From: Ettlia oleoabundans
Lineage: Eukaryota > Chlorophyta > Chlorophyceae > Chlamydomonadales
Length of the DNA: 20,554 nt
Assembly (NCBI GenBank): GCA_019693395.1
Contig: JAAMXP010000070.1
Coordinates: 1-20,554 of the forward strand
Direction of reading: 5' to 3'
Part shown: piece after piece, positions 1-11,200 of the stretch
How positions within the stretch are numbered: position 1 is the stretch's first letter
Layout: each line of letters opens with the position of its first letter
Made by a program: the position numbers and the translations under genes
The notes under the pieces: generated by a model
Told to the model about the DNA's origin: nothing
Database searches by the model: none
The model's input: only the letters and a program-made list of their open reading frames with translations

Positions 1-23
1 GGGGGGCTCGTACGCGAGGGCCC

Positions 24-75
24 CAGGCAGGCAGGCAGGTGATTGAAGATGCAGGCCAGCAGGCAGGCAGGCCGG
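24..75. repeat. AGGC tetranucleotide microsatellite
   Basis: Two short runs of CAGG/AGGC units, at 24-40 and 58-75, are separated by about 18 bases. They lie downstream of the last visible P5CR exon, in what should be its next intron. No further P5CR exon is recognisable in 1-159. Confidence 0.7.
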
Positions 76-159
76 CACGCAGGCAATTACAGCGTCAGGC
101 GTGTAGTGGTTCGTTCCTGACCCTACTGCACTTTCAACCTGGTAGCGCACACGGATCAC

Positions 160-2046
160 CTGTAGATCTTGCCGACACTGTCAAACAACCGCTGCACCAG
201 TTCTGCATCGCTGTCGTCGGCCTTGCCACCCAGGCACCTGCAGGGGGAGGCCGGGAAGGGGGAAAAAGCGTGGGGGAATAAGGAGGTTGTTAAACTGCAC
301 TGGCTCCTGTGGGCGCGCTGGCTTTGTTTTCCGGCAAGTGACAGGCTTGGGAAAATAAGCACACCCACCCAGCTGTCACCCACCCACCCACTCGACCCAT
401 TTGTAGCACATTGCTTACACAGCCCATAGTGCAGACATACCAACATGCCAGTGCATGCAAGGAGTCAGCCAGAGTGCCGCCACACAAGGGCCGCATGCAG
501 TGCAGCACCCAGCGGCATACTCACATGGCTGCTGCCGTCTCGCCCACCAAGCATGGCCTGCATCGTGGGAGAAACACAGGGCAGTGGCATGAGACAAGGG
601 GTATCAACTGCACGTGGATTGCCGCAGGGCGCTGCTCTCAGTCTAGTCAAGCTGCCAGCTGACGCCGTAGTAAGCACCGCCGCCACTGCGTTCACATGAG
701 CTGGGCTTATGGTGACTTCTTCTTTGCGCTGCAATCCTTGCAACATGCACCACCGCACGCGACAATACAGGGCCCATTGCAGGGATCCTAAACCACCGAA
801 ATAGCCAGTGCAGCAATGCGATCCATCCCCCCCACCTAGCTGGCAGCCAACAAGCAAAGTGCAGCACCCAGCAGCCCTCACGTGTTGGGCATCACTCGCA
901 CCAGGCGCACTCCCTCGCCGGCTGCGTCCTGCAGGGAACACAAACAATGTGCCTGTCGCCTCAGAGGGACATTCGAGTGTGAGTAGCGAGGTTGGAGGCT
1001 TACACCTATGGCATGTGATTGGACGCCGAGAGCAGGCAGGGCAGCCAGAAGCCAGAAGTAGGCGCCCAGCCCCCGCCTTGCTTAGCATCTCAGAAAGCCT
1101 AATCTGGGGAGTGTATCTGATCTGAATCTCACAGTTTCAACAGCTATAGCATTCTATGCTAGAGAAACACAGCCAAGGCAGTATGACCAGCACAGTTTGC
1201 TGGCAAGACTGCCGATTGCGGCTGCAGACCTTGAGTGACTGGAGGGTGATGCCAGCGGCGATGGACACAATGGTGTGGCGGTCTTCGAGGTACGGCTTTG
1301 CCTGCACCACAACCAAGTGCAGTTGTAGGGTCCCAGGGTCACGTCAGCATACGATACTCAATTGAGACGACTTGAGTTGTGTTCTACTGCATTCCGTAGA
1401 TACATTCCACTATCGCCGGCAGGGAGCTTGTACAGGCGACAGAGTGGCTACTTTCAGTTAGGAGCAGATGTGAGCTGACTTGGCATATACTGATGTGCTT
1501 ATGTGCTATTCGGCATAAGCAAACTCACCTCCCGCAGCACCACTGACACATACTGTGGCTTGACTGCGATGAAAATCACGTCGGCAGACTTGACCACCTG
1601 CTCGGCAAAGCGGGGACACAATGGGGGGGCAGATGAGTGGCAGTCAACCATTTGCAACACTATGGTAGACTTACCTGGACATTTAGGGGACTGAATCACT
1701 TGGCAGATGGAGATGAGCTGCTGACACGACACAACGGAACAAGGCGCAGGGCAGCAAGCGGCAAACAATGCATGGCCAGGTAGCATGGGCAGGCAGCATG
1801 GTACTGGGCAGCAAGCGGCACTTGGGAAGGTCCATGCGATGGACAGGCTAGCATGAGCTATCCAATTCGCACCTCGATGTTGGAGTCCACTGGGTTGGTG
1901 CTGAAGCTGCGGAACACTTCCTTGCGCTCCTGCACTGGGTCTGTGGCAAACACGTGCTCTGCCTTGCACACGCCCTTGTTGATGAAGCCCCGGGCCAAAG
2001 CCTCAGCCATCTGGCCGGCGCCGATGAATCCGATGCGCTTCTCCAT
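160..2046 (-). CDS. P5CR: Pyrroline-5-carboxylate reductase, 3' end outside the window
   Basis: Cytosolic-type enzyme that reduces pyrroline-5-carboxylate to proline with NAD(P)H. Six exons join in phase: 1873-2046, 1529-1597, 1230-1301, 882-928, 525-557, 160-237. They give 157 complete residues of a family usually near 270, so the helical dimerisation and active-site C-terminus lies beyond base 1. Residues 5-20 hold the dinucleotide-binding GxGxMA signature (IGFIGAGQMAEALARG). Residues 65-73 hold VIFIAVKPQ, 92-99 TIVSIAAG, and 112-126 VRLVRVMPNTPCLVG, all typical of the family. Every intron is GT-AG, with donors such as GTGAGT and acceptors ending in GCAG. The Met at 2046 places the Rossmann motif where plant P5CR has it. 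The frame stays open upstream to 2232, giving a possible 62-residue Ser/Arg-rich extension, but an acceptor-like CCCGCAG near 2059 suggests that stretch is 5' UTR or intron. Identity is near certain from the motifs; exon edges are inferred. Confidence 0.93.
361..391. repeat. CACC tetranucleotide run in a P5CR intron
   Basis: CACC/CCCA units are repeated, with one interruption near 371-376. The run is in the intron between the exons at 160-237 and 525-557. It is a simple repeat with no evident function. Confidence 0.6.
1749..1820. repeat. 15-base direct repeat in P5CR intron 1
   Basis: GGGCAGCAAGCGGCA occurs at 1749-1763 and again at 1806-1820, with related GGCAGCATGG-like sequence between. 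The whole stretch lies in the intron between the first two exons. It looks like a small degenerate duplication. Confidence 0.6.
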
Positions 2047-3042
2047 TGCGTTGTGTGTGCTGCGGGAAAGATGTGTGGAGGGCCGGACTGACACGAGGTG
2101 AGGCCCCAGGAGAGGTGGGCAGCTGCCGCTGCTGGCGGCGGCGGTGATGGGCGGGTTGACAGGGCGGGGAGGGTGGCAGCAGCGCAGTACGATAGCGTAA
2201 CTTATACACGCGGGTGTGTGGAGCGTAATCACCTGCGTTGATCAGGGAGGAGGCCTAGGAAGCGAGAGAGATGGGATCGAGCGCTCGCGCAATGCCCCAA
2301 ACGCAAGTTCGACTGTGGGAACTTAATCGGTGCCAGCAACGCTATGCGATCTAGCGTTTCTAGTGTGAATGTTGTATCACAGCAGGGGGCACAGCAGGGG
2401 CGCCTAGGGGCCTTTTATCAGGGCGATGCTTATTTTTCCTTGGTTGAATAATACTTTCGATATATGGGGCGTGACAGACAGTCTGCAGGCAAGTTGATTT
2501 TGGCATTCTGCTCCCTGCAATGCTGCAGGCGCGGCGGGCAGCTTCTGTGCCGTGAGAAGCCAGTCGGATGCCAGCCAGTCTTGTGGTCCGACAGCTTTGA
2601 CAACCGCTACAGCAGCTGGGAAAGAATGCAGGCCTGCTCTACCGCTTGCCGCTCTCCCGCCTCCCTACTGCAACATGCCACTGCACACTGCAGGTTCTCC
2701 TAAATGGCCGCGCATCTCTCACAAGTCTGGCCTCAAGGCCCAGCCTTTGCTTCCTGATGATTTCTTGGTTCAGGTGGGCACCCATGCTGCTGCCGTCAGG
2801 CTGCACCCACCGTTGCATTCCATGACCCGGCAGACTTGCTAGAGCGCCACCCCCATCTCCTACAACATTTGGCCGAATACGGCAGGCCGCTCACCGGGCG
2901 TCACAGCGTACGCCCGGCGAGCGGCAAGGCACTATCTATCACCTTGGCTGGGAAAACCGCATCACTGGGTCCTCAGTTGCTGCTTCTCTCGTGTTGCCGC
3001 TTGGCACCATGACCTGCGCTTCATTCTTGTTCGACTGTGAGT
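2047..3042. promoter_or_regulatory. Divergent intergenic region shared by P5CR and the 2OG oxygenase
   Basis: About 1.0 kb lies between two divergently transcribed coding starts, so it must hold both 5' UTRs and both promoters, possibly with 5'-UTR introns. No convincing coding exon was found here. Plus-strand frames at 2464-2842 are open but lack any recognisable protein or coding bias. The 2400-2470 stretch is AT-richer than its surroundings and is the likeliest core promoter zone, but no specific element was identified. Confidence 0.5.
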
Positions 3043-4216
3043 ATGCAGGTCCCCGGCTGTCTAACTCAAGACGAGGCGGCAAAGTTTGTGGCAGCAGCAG
3101 AGGCCGCTGGCTTCCAGCACTCCACCAGCAGAGGACCAGCCTATGGCGAGGTACGGCTGCTTGTGGCGATGTTGCTCGTGCTTCAGCTGTTGCCGTTAGC
3201 AGGCGGGCTGAGCGGCGGGCTGTAGCTTCCTGCTTCCTGCCCGCCCTGTGTAACACCCAGGTCTCCTCCTGCTATTCTTCGTATGATGCAGGCATTTCGT
3301 GATCATAGCAGGCTGCAGGTCAGTGTACCGGCCCCCGCCGTTGTACAGCCATGTACTTCACGTGCAGGGCGCCGGAATGTGGTACTTCCAGGCTGGTCAT
3401 GCTGCCCTGACTGTCTCTGAGCAATACCCGCCCTTTGGCCTGCACCACGCGCATGCTCCCTGCAGTTCCAGGATCAACAGCTGGCTGACCAGCTGTGGCA
3501 GGGGGCAGGGCTGCAGCAGCTGTGTGAGGATTTAGGGGATGACGAGTGGCGGCCCGTAAGGCTGAACCCCAACATACGGATCTACCGCTATGGCCCCGGG
3601 CAGAGGTTTGGCCGGTGCGTTGAATCTGTGCCAGTGTTGTAGGGCATGCTCGCAAACATCTGCAGCCGAAAACCGTGCTGTTGTTTGTTGCTGGGTGGTC
3701 ATACCAAAAAGAGTGGCGAGCAAAAAGAGTGCTATGATGGGCATTATTTTTTGCGGTTTGCGGTGATGTCCTATGGTTGGTATCTCTTACCAAGTGCCGC
3801 AGGCACATTGATGAGACGAATGACTTGGGAGGAGGGCAGTACACGCAATACACCTTGCTAGTCTATCTGTCCTCTTGCAAAGGGGGCGAAACAATTTTTT
3901 ACGGTGAGTCTCGCAGCAGGCTGAGTTATCGATGCACCTCTTTCCATCTGTAGCACAGCTGTCTGGTGGCGTGGGGCAAGGTTGCAGGCAGTGGCAACAC
4001 ATGCGCTTAGCAGTGCTACTCAATAAGCTCGCCCATGTGCTGGACCCTCCCTGCTCTGCAGGCAACCGAAACCGCAAGCTGGCAGCGGTTGTGCCGCAGC
4101 CTGGGCTGGCGCTGCTGCACCGACACGGCGACGACTGTTTAGAGCACGAAGCGGCAGCGGTGGCTGGGGGAGTCAAGTATGTGCTGCGCTCAGACGTGGT
4201 GTTCCAGCGGCGGTGA
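3043..4216 (+). CDS. Prolyl-4-hydroxylase-like 2-oxoglutarate/Fe(II) dioxygenase
   Basis: Predicted non-haem iron dioxygenase that couples decarboxylation of 2-oxoglutarate to hydroxylation of a substrate, possibly a prolyl residue. Five exons, 3043-3150, 3292-3318, 3466-3614, 3803-3903 and 4062-4216, join in phase to 179 residues and end at TGA. The iron ligands are visible: the HxD pair in RHIDE (H96, D98) opens exon 4, and the distal His is H157 in CLEHE. R171 in KYVLRSDVVF is the probable 2-oxoglutarate carboxylate contact. Upstream, NPNIRIYRYGPGQRFGR and downstream GGETIFYG complete the double-stranded beta-helix pattern. The N-terminus (VPGCLTQDEAAKF) matches the usual start of this subfamily. 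Met 3043 is the first ATG after an in-frame TGA, but a short 5' exon cannot be excluded because ATGCAG also resembles an acceptor. No signal peptide is seen, so a cytosolic or nuclear enzyme is as likely as a secretory-pathway one. The substrate is unknown. Confidence 0.88.
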
Positions 4217-5057
4217 GCTCCATGCTGCGTCTGCTTTGATCAGCTGGCAAAGCAGCCGAGTTTTCATGGTTAGCGGCTGCCCCTGCAATATCCGCCTCTC
4301 TGTCAAGCCAGGTTCCAGCTAGCACACACACAGGTTCTTATTCCACCGCGAATATACCACTTCCTACTTTCGCTGCCGGCCACTTCTAAGATGGCCATTC
4401 CCTCCATGCTCGCTTTGATAGTTTTTGGGATATGCTGATTCTTCTGACGCCTCGTGTCCCCTTGCTTGTTTAATGCCTGCTTCTTCTGCGACGTTCCTGA
4501 CTTTTCTCTTACTGAACCGAGAATACTTTTGACACCAGAACCACCGGCTCAAGCTGTATGGCCTTGTTGCACTGTACATTCTGTTGTGAACACGTGCGAC
4601 ACATGCCAGCAAACAGGGATGTGCCGTCTTGATGTGGGATATTGCACGCTGTCAGTGACGCCAAGTGCTAATTATTCTGACAAAGTTGCCGTCCACAAAT
4701 TGGCCCTTTGCACATAGTGTGACTGTAAGTTCAGACGCCGCTATGGCGCTCGCTTTGATGGGTTGATGTGATGCACAAGACCATGGGGTCTTGAGGTTGC
4801 TGTGCTACTGTTGTAGGCGGCGGTAGTTCGCGATTGCCGCTTGAAGCCGTGACCCTACACCACAGCACAGGGAAGCAAGTAGCCAGTAAGATTGGGCACT
4901 GAATGCAGAGCTGGCGAGACAAAGCCTGGTAACAGGACAGCAGACATGTACACAAGCAGGCGCCTTTCTATGATGCGTTACTTTATGCGTTCCAAAAGCC
5001 AGCAGAGCAAGTGTCTGACCCCACCCCAAAAGCTAGATTAGAACCGGAAGCGAATGT
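4217..5057. other. Convergent 3' region between the oxygenase and the Treslin-like gene
   Basis: This AT-richer interval lies between two convergent stop codons. It should hold the 3' UTR of the plus-strand oxygenase and that of the minus-strand gene. No RNA gene, coding exon or mobile element was recognised. The minus strand has no TGTAA signal here, while the plus strand has one at 4724-4728. Confidence 0.55.
4724..4728 (+). terminator. Candidate TGTAA poly(A) signal of the oxygenase gene
   Basis: TGTAA is the dominant poly(A) signal in chlorophyte algae. This copy lies about 510 bases past the oxygenase stop codon, a plausible 3' UTR length for green algae. It is a five-base match, so chance is possible. 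Confidence 0.5.
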
Positions 5058-5295
5058 TTATTGCATACGCCAGATAAAAGCCGGCAGCCTTGAGTAATGG
5101 GCAACTTTCCAGCACTCACAGTCATCCCCGTTGATGCAGCCTCTGTAGCACCAGTTGCGCTTCTGCCGCACGCCTTCCTCCTTCCCCTTCCAACCCGCGT
5201 GGCCCAGCTCCGCAACGCTGAGCTTAACTTCCCTCAACATTGACATGTGGCTGGGGTGCGCCCCTTGGTGCAGCACAAGCGTGCGGGCCACATGA
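5058..5295 (-). other. Terminal exon of the long gene, cysteine-containing C-terminus
   Basis: The acceptor CCTTGCAG ends at 5296 and the exon joins in phase to give SHVARTLVLHQGAHPSHMSM, then LREVKLSVAELGHAGWKGKE and NWCYRGCINGDDCECWK, ending IWRMQ and TAA at 5058-5060. The four Cys (Cx3C-x5-CxC) could bind metal. A GTGAGT inside DDC|E could act as a donor and move the true end further left, but the simple read-through to TAA is preferred. Confidence 0.5.
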
Positions 5296-8200
5296 CTGCA
5301 AGGACACACGGGCACATAGTGGGCAACTAAAATGGACACAAGAAGTGTTGAGCTTATCACTTGATGCTCACTTGCTGATCATGCATCTATACGGCAAAGA
5401 CCTGGTCCAAGGGTATAGCAGTTTTAGCTGCCAGTGATACTGGAGGCGCAATCTACACCTGAACGTCAATGGGTTGGTGCATGCACTTCCCCACTCAACA
5501 CTGCTTGCATGCCCCTGGATGCACTGAGCTAGTCATGTCCTCTTCTCTGTATGCTCCCACGGCCCAGTGGTCTGCAGCTTTCTTAGCAGGCCAAACCCAG
5601 GAATACAAATTGATATGCAGGTTGTATGCAGGCTGACCTCACCTGTACTTTTGGCTTGGGCTGCACCGCGCCGCTGGCTCAACATCCATCACCAGGTGAG
5701 CCTCCAGCACTGGCAGGCCCCCAGCCCCGCTGCTGCTGGGGCAGTACAGCAGGACATCTGCCAACCCCGGCATGTATTTTGGATCTTTGCGGCGGAAGCT
5801 GGAAGGGAATATGCGCTGCTTGAGCCTAGCGATAGCTGCCAGCACCTGCGCCTCTGCTGCGCGCAGCGCAGGATGGGGTGGGGCTGCCATGTGCCCCGCC
5901 TGAGGGCGGTTCCTGCCGGCTGCTGAAGCGGGGCTCAAACCCGGGAGGCCCGGTGCAGAGGCCTGGTGATGCTGGGGGTGGCTTGGCTGGCAGCTCGCTG
6001 GCTTGTCCCCTGCGGCTGCACCTGAACCTGGTACGGCGGACTGCAGCTGTGCAGGCGGCAGTCTAGCTGGCGAGCCGTTGGCCAGCTTCTGCTTGATGTC
6101 GTTCAGGCGGCCCACGCGGTGCGGCGTGATCCCAGGATCCGCCGCAGCTGGCAGCCCCGTTGCAGGCTGGGTCAGCAAAGGAGGCCGGCTGCTACGAGCG
6201 GGATCGCAGCCCCGACCAACGGCTGCCGCCGGCAGCGTTGCTCGTGCAGGGCTGACGGCAGTGAAGAGACAGCGAGGGGGCACCCCCGGAGAGAGGAGAG
6301 CCTGCGGCTGCTCCTGCTGCTGCGACAAATGCGCTTGAAGGCTCTGCTGCTGCGCCGCCGATTGCGGCAGTACTAGGCTGTCGCTGCTCAGCCGCCGCTG
6401 CTGCTGCTGATGCCTGTCCGCAGTGTTGTGCTGCCCTGTAGCTCCGGGAGGCTCGGCGGCACGCACCGTTTGAGAAGCGGTACGAGCGACGGAGTCTGGG
6501 GCTGCCGCTGCCTCAGCATCAGCTCCGGCTTGTTCCACCAGCCGCCACTGGCCCGCCCTGGTCATTGGCTGGCCAGAGGGCAGCCAGTTGTTGGAAGAAA
6601 GCTCGTAATCAAGAATCAACTGAGGCTGAACGTCCAGCAGCCTGCGAGTGGTGGGAGCAGCCAGGCGAAGGGGTTGTACTGCAGGCGATTACTGGAGGAA
6701 GATGGAAGACAATTGAGAGTATCTCTTAAAAGAAGCAAGCCGGCAAAAGGAAGATGCAGCATGATGATAAGAGATGCGGGCAGGGCTGAGGGACAGGGAG
6801 TTCAGCAAGAAGAGGCCACAGTGGCATTTTGTCTGCGAGCAATCAGTGCGGCACTTACCCAGCCTTCACGCGCATGTGGAAGCCGTTGGCACACTGCTGG
6901 TGCTGCACCATCGCTGCAGGCAAGCCGGGCAGTCAAGGAGCCGGAGGGGCTTGAGCCGCAGATGGGCTTGATCATGTCGGTTGGTAAATGAGTAGATTGG
7001 CCAGCTCTCGGCTAAGATGCAAAAAAGCGCACCAAGAACACAGGTCAGCACACTGCGTTTTATAGTATGTTAGCTTAACTTCAAACTCAGCTGTGAGCAC
7101 CCACCTGCCATTTGAATGCGGCTCTCCTGCACCCTCCCCTGCAGCGTGTCCTGAGCGTAGAGCAGCTGATCCCCCACCCCCGGCGTAGGGGCCAGCAGGG
7201 CCCGTGCCTGCTGCCGCTGGTGGGCTGGCTGCTGTGCCTGCTGCTGCCTCCAGCCTGCAGCAGGCCCAGGAGACAGGAGACGCTGCCGGGACTGCGGGGT
7301 GGGTGCTTGCTGGGGCTGAGCGGTACTGCTGCGGTACGCAGGGCCTGCCACCTCAGCTGGCGATAGCTGCTGCAGCTGGCTGTCTGGGACGGCAGATTCT
7401 GGGCAAGATTCCTGGGAACCCTGCTGTGCCTGCTGCGCCTGCTGGGGTTGAGGGCGAAGTGCCGCTAGCTCGGCAGATTTCTGTTGCTGCAGCAGCTGTG
7501 CAGCCGCCCAGACCTTGGGCTTGAAGGACGAGGGAGGGGCCTGGGGGGCTGGCGACAGCTGAGATGGCTGCTGCTGCCTGGGACCTGCTGCTTCCCCCTG
7601 CCGCTGCTGGCCCACCAATTGGGTGCTGGCCTGCTGCTGCTGCCACTGCTGCTGCCGCTCTGGTGGGCTCCGCTGCAGATCGCTGTCAGCTTCCGCTGCA
7701 TCTTCCGATGGTACTGCTGCTGCTGCTGGTACCGCTGCCGGTACTACTACAGCCATTGGCGAGGCGGCATCTGCTGGCTCTGCTGCCACACCTGCCGCCG
7801 CAGGCGGCGAGCCTGCCTGCTCGGCAGTTGCTTCTGCCGCACTGTCAGCAACGTCCATGGGGGCAACAGCCTCGGGAGAAAGCGAGGCGGCAGCGGTTGC
7901 TTCCCTGGCAGGTGATGCCGCCGCCGCAAACGGAGAGCTTGCGTCGGGCACTGCGGGGGCCATAGGCAAACCTGGCATCTCCTCTGCTCCTGCTGCTGCT
8001 GGTGGTGCTGCTGTTTCTGCTGCGATTGCGGCGACCGCAGGCTGGGCAGCGTCTGCACCGACAGCCACCGGCGCCACGTGGCCGGGCAGCCCTGCACCTT
8101 GGCTGGAGTCTGCCACACCCTCAGCTGCCGCTGGCGCCAGCTCAGCTGCGGGTGACTCTCCGTCTCCTGCAGCAGCCTGATCCATTGCTGTGGGGCCGTC

Positions 8201-11200
8201 TTGTGGGTAGCTGTAGGCTCCCCCATATGGAGAGGGTGGCTCCGCACCGCCATCGGGGGCAGCAGCCTGCTGATGCTCTTGCTGCCGCCGCCGCTGCTGG
8301 ACCAAGGCCACTAGCGGCGAGCGGCTGGGCCCGCCAGCTGCGCCGCTTGAGCGCCGCTTGCGGCTGCCGCCGCTGGTCACCTCCCCACCACCGCCACGCT
8401 TCTTGGACTGCGGATGGAAATGCAGGGAACATGCAAAGCGATAAGAGCGTTCCAAATTGGCGTTGGTCTGCCAAAGGCACTTAGCTTGTTTGCACCGAAA
8501 CAGTTCACCACAACATGCATCATCAAGACTGAGGGTCGCATGTTAATCAACCTGCGCGCAACGCACCCCAGCAACCGTGATCGGCTGTGCACCTACCTTG
8601 GATGCAGGGCCTTGCAGGTCCGCCAGACGGCCCTTCCCCTTCTTGAAAGCGCTGCCACCGCAATTGCCAGACTGGCGCCGCCGTGCCGGCGCCGCCTGCT
8701 CTGCCGCCTCTGCACCCATCTCCCGCTCATCCACCACTCCCTGTCCCGCCAAATCTGCCCCTGTAGGTTGCCAGGCTTCCTGCCCAGGCGTGACCGCTGC
8801 AGCGTCAGTAGCTGCAGCGGTATCCAGCATAGGTATACCGTGCGGCGCAGCCGTCGCACCAACCGAGCGAGGCGCAGGCGCGTCGGCAGCTGTCACTGCC
8901 TCCTGGCCTCCCTGTGCCGGCGGCAGCCCCTCGCTTTCTTCCTCCCCCTCTGCATCGTTTAGCTGGCTTGCCAGGGCGCCCACGGCGGCCATGGCCGCAG
9001 CTGGGGCATCATGCTGTGCCTGCTCAGCAGCAGGGGCCAGCTCAGCGGCCCCTGCCAGATCAGCATCAGCTGCCACGGCTGCCTGCTGTGCAACAGCCGC
9101 ACCTGCCCCTTCCACTTCCATAGGCGCGGCCACATCAGCTGCCTCTGCCTGCTCCGCAGCGGCAGCAGTGGCCCATGCTGCCTCAGCCCCTGCCATTGCC
9201 TCTTCTGCCTCTGCTGCGGCAGCTGCCGCCTCAGCAGGGCTGGTTGCTCGGTTCCGCCGAGCATGTGCCGCTGCTTTTGCACCTTTCGCATCCTTCTGCC
9301 CTTCCGTGCCTGCTGCTGCAGCAAGGGCAGCTTCTGCTGCCGCATCCGCCTCAGCCGCCACTGCCGCACGCGTGGCCCTGCTGCGGGAGCGAGTGCTGGT
9401 AGTGGCAGCAGCCCGTAATGCTGCGGCCGCCTCAAGCGTGGCAGCAAGCTCACGCCGTCCGGAGCTGCTGGTGGGTGGCGCCCCAGCAGCTGCTGCCGGG
9501 GCTGCGGCTGTGGCATCTGCTGCTGCCTCCAGTTCCGCGTGCCCCGCGCTTCGCCCACGCCGCAAGGCAGTCGCCGGCATTGTTGCGCCGCAGGTTGCCT
9601 GTCCCTCAGATGCTTGCTGCTGAGGCGGGCCGGCACTGCGGCCGCGGCGGGCCGCTGTGGCGGGCGTCCTCCCCTCATCTTCAGGCTGTCTCTCAGCAGG
9701 CCCAGCACTCCGGCCGCGACGGGGTGGTGCAGTCGGCGGCGCTGGCGCTGGTGCTGCTGCCTCCTCACCATCCTGCTCCTTTGTCTGGCATTTTCTGAGG
9801 CTGCGCCGGCGTGAGGTGGCGGGAGCGAAACCAGCCGCCTTGTCTTTCGCAGCCGCTGCACCTTCTGGCTGCTCTTGACGCAGCTGCTGCTCCTCCCCAT
9901 CCTGAGGAGCTTGCTGGGAAGCGTAGGCGGGAGCTTCAGCACCCCGCCGCTTGGCAGCTGTTGACCGCCCCCGCCCGCCAACGCCAGGGGCAGCACCAGC
10001 CAGGGCTTCTGCACTGGCAGGTTCCTCCATCTCAGCCTCCCGCTGCTGCTGGCTGCCTTGCGTAGATGATGAGGGGCGTGGCGCTGCTGCCTCACCGGCA
10101 GGCAGCTGCACCTTGCGCCGCTTAGAGGCCCGCTTGCCGCCGCCTTCGACGGCAGCCCCTGCCGCTGCCGTCGGCACCTCCACAGGAGCTGCTGTTCCGC
10201 CTGCTGCACGCCGAGCCTCAGCTGCGGAAGCCACAGCTGCCTCTGCCGCTACCTGTACTGCAGAAAGTGTGTGAAGCTCTCGCAGCACAACGCTCCAGCA
10301 ACGGGCGCACCCGCGGCGGTTCACGTGGCACGTCCCTACAGGTTCATTGTGCAGAGGAGGCAGGAGAAGGATTCGTACAAGTAAAAGGAGTTTTCAGAAG
10401 CGGTACAGCAAGCATAATGGGGCGCAACCCACAACGAGTATGATGGGTTGGCAACCTGCCAGGCAATGCACCATGCTATTGCTGCTGAGCACAGGTAGCC
10501 CGGCAGGCTGTCTGGGATAGCAACACAGAGTAACTGCATGACTGATAGCGCATGTGCAAGCATGCTGTGCTGTATGCTTGCTATGCTATGTTACCACGGC
10601 TGTGTTCCGCGCACCGCACCTTTGTTGCAGTTGCCCACCCCAACCATAAGGTGAGCCAGGCCCACACTCTCCATAGCATATGCCACACGGGGGCGGCAGG
10701 ACAGGCAGCCATAACTGGATCCCGGGCAGCGCCCGCACCCAAACAGGCGGATGACGGCTGCCAGTTGTGTGGCAGAAGGTGCAGGGAGGGCCTTGCCACC
10801 ACCTGTGTGTGGGGCTGCCGTAGCAGGCCACTCAGGGGTGCGCCGTTTCCTGCTGGGGCAGCCGGCAACCTCTGACTGGGGTGAAGCCTCGGCCAATGCC
10901 AGGCCGGCAGCCAGTGCAGCGACAGCATTCCTGCCGCGCCGGGGCAAAGCAGTGTGTGGCGGACCTGCTTGCTGCAACCCTGCTGCCCCTTGTGCAACAA
11001 CTGGCGCCTGGACATGCGGCTCTTGCTGGTCAACATTGCCTGGTGCTGGCTGCTCCCTTGACCCTGCTGCCGCCTCTGCCTGTGGCTCAACCGCTGTTGC
11101 AGAGGGGGTGCGGCGACCACTGCGCCGAGCCGGCTCTGCCGGCTGCTCCTGCTGCACGACACCTGCAGAAGCTTTATCTGGCTCAGCAGCAGCTGCAGAA

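Noticed and set aside
1..159. A further P5CR exon left of 160
   Set aside because: None of the expected downstream P5CR signatures can be read here. The stretch looks like intron with AGGC microsatellite.
2464..2842. Plus-strand frames of 79-96 codons in the divergent intergenic region
   Set aside because: Overlapping frames with no family resemblance. They could be 5' UTR of the oxygenase gene.
4217..5057. tRNA or other small RNA gene in the convergent region
   Set aside because: No cloverleaf, box elements or conserved RNA sequence could be seen by eye.
10258..10802. Alternative exon 13 donor at 10802 (ACACAG|GTGGTG)
   Set aside because: Phase-compatible, but the sequence beyond it keeps good third-position GC and carries the CxxC motif, and the donor at 10619 (AAAG|GTGCGG) is at least as good.
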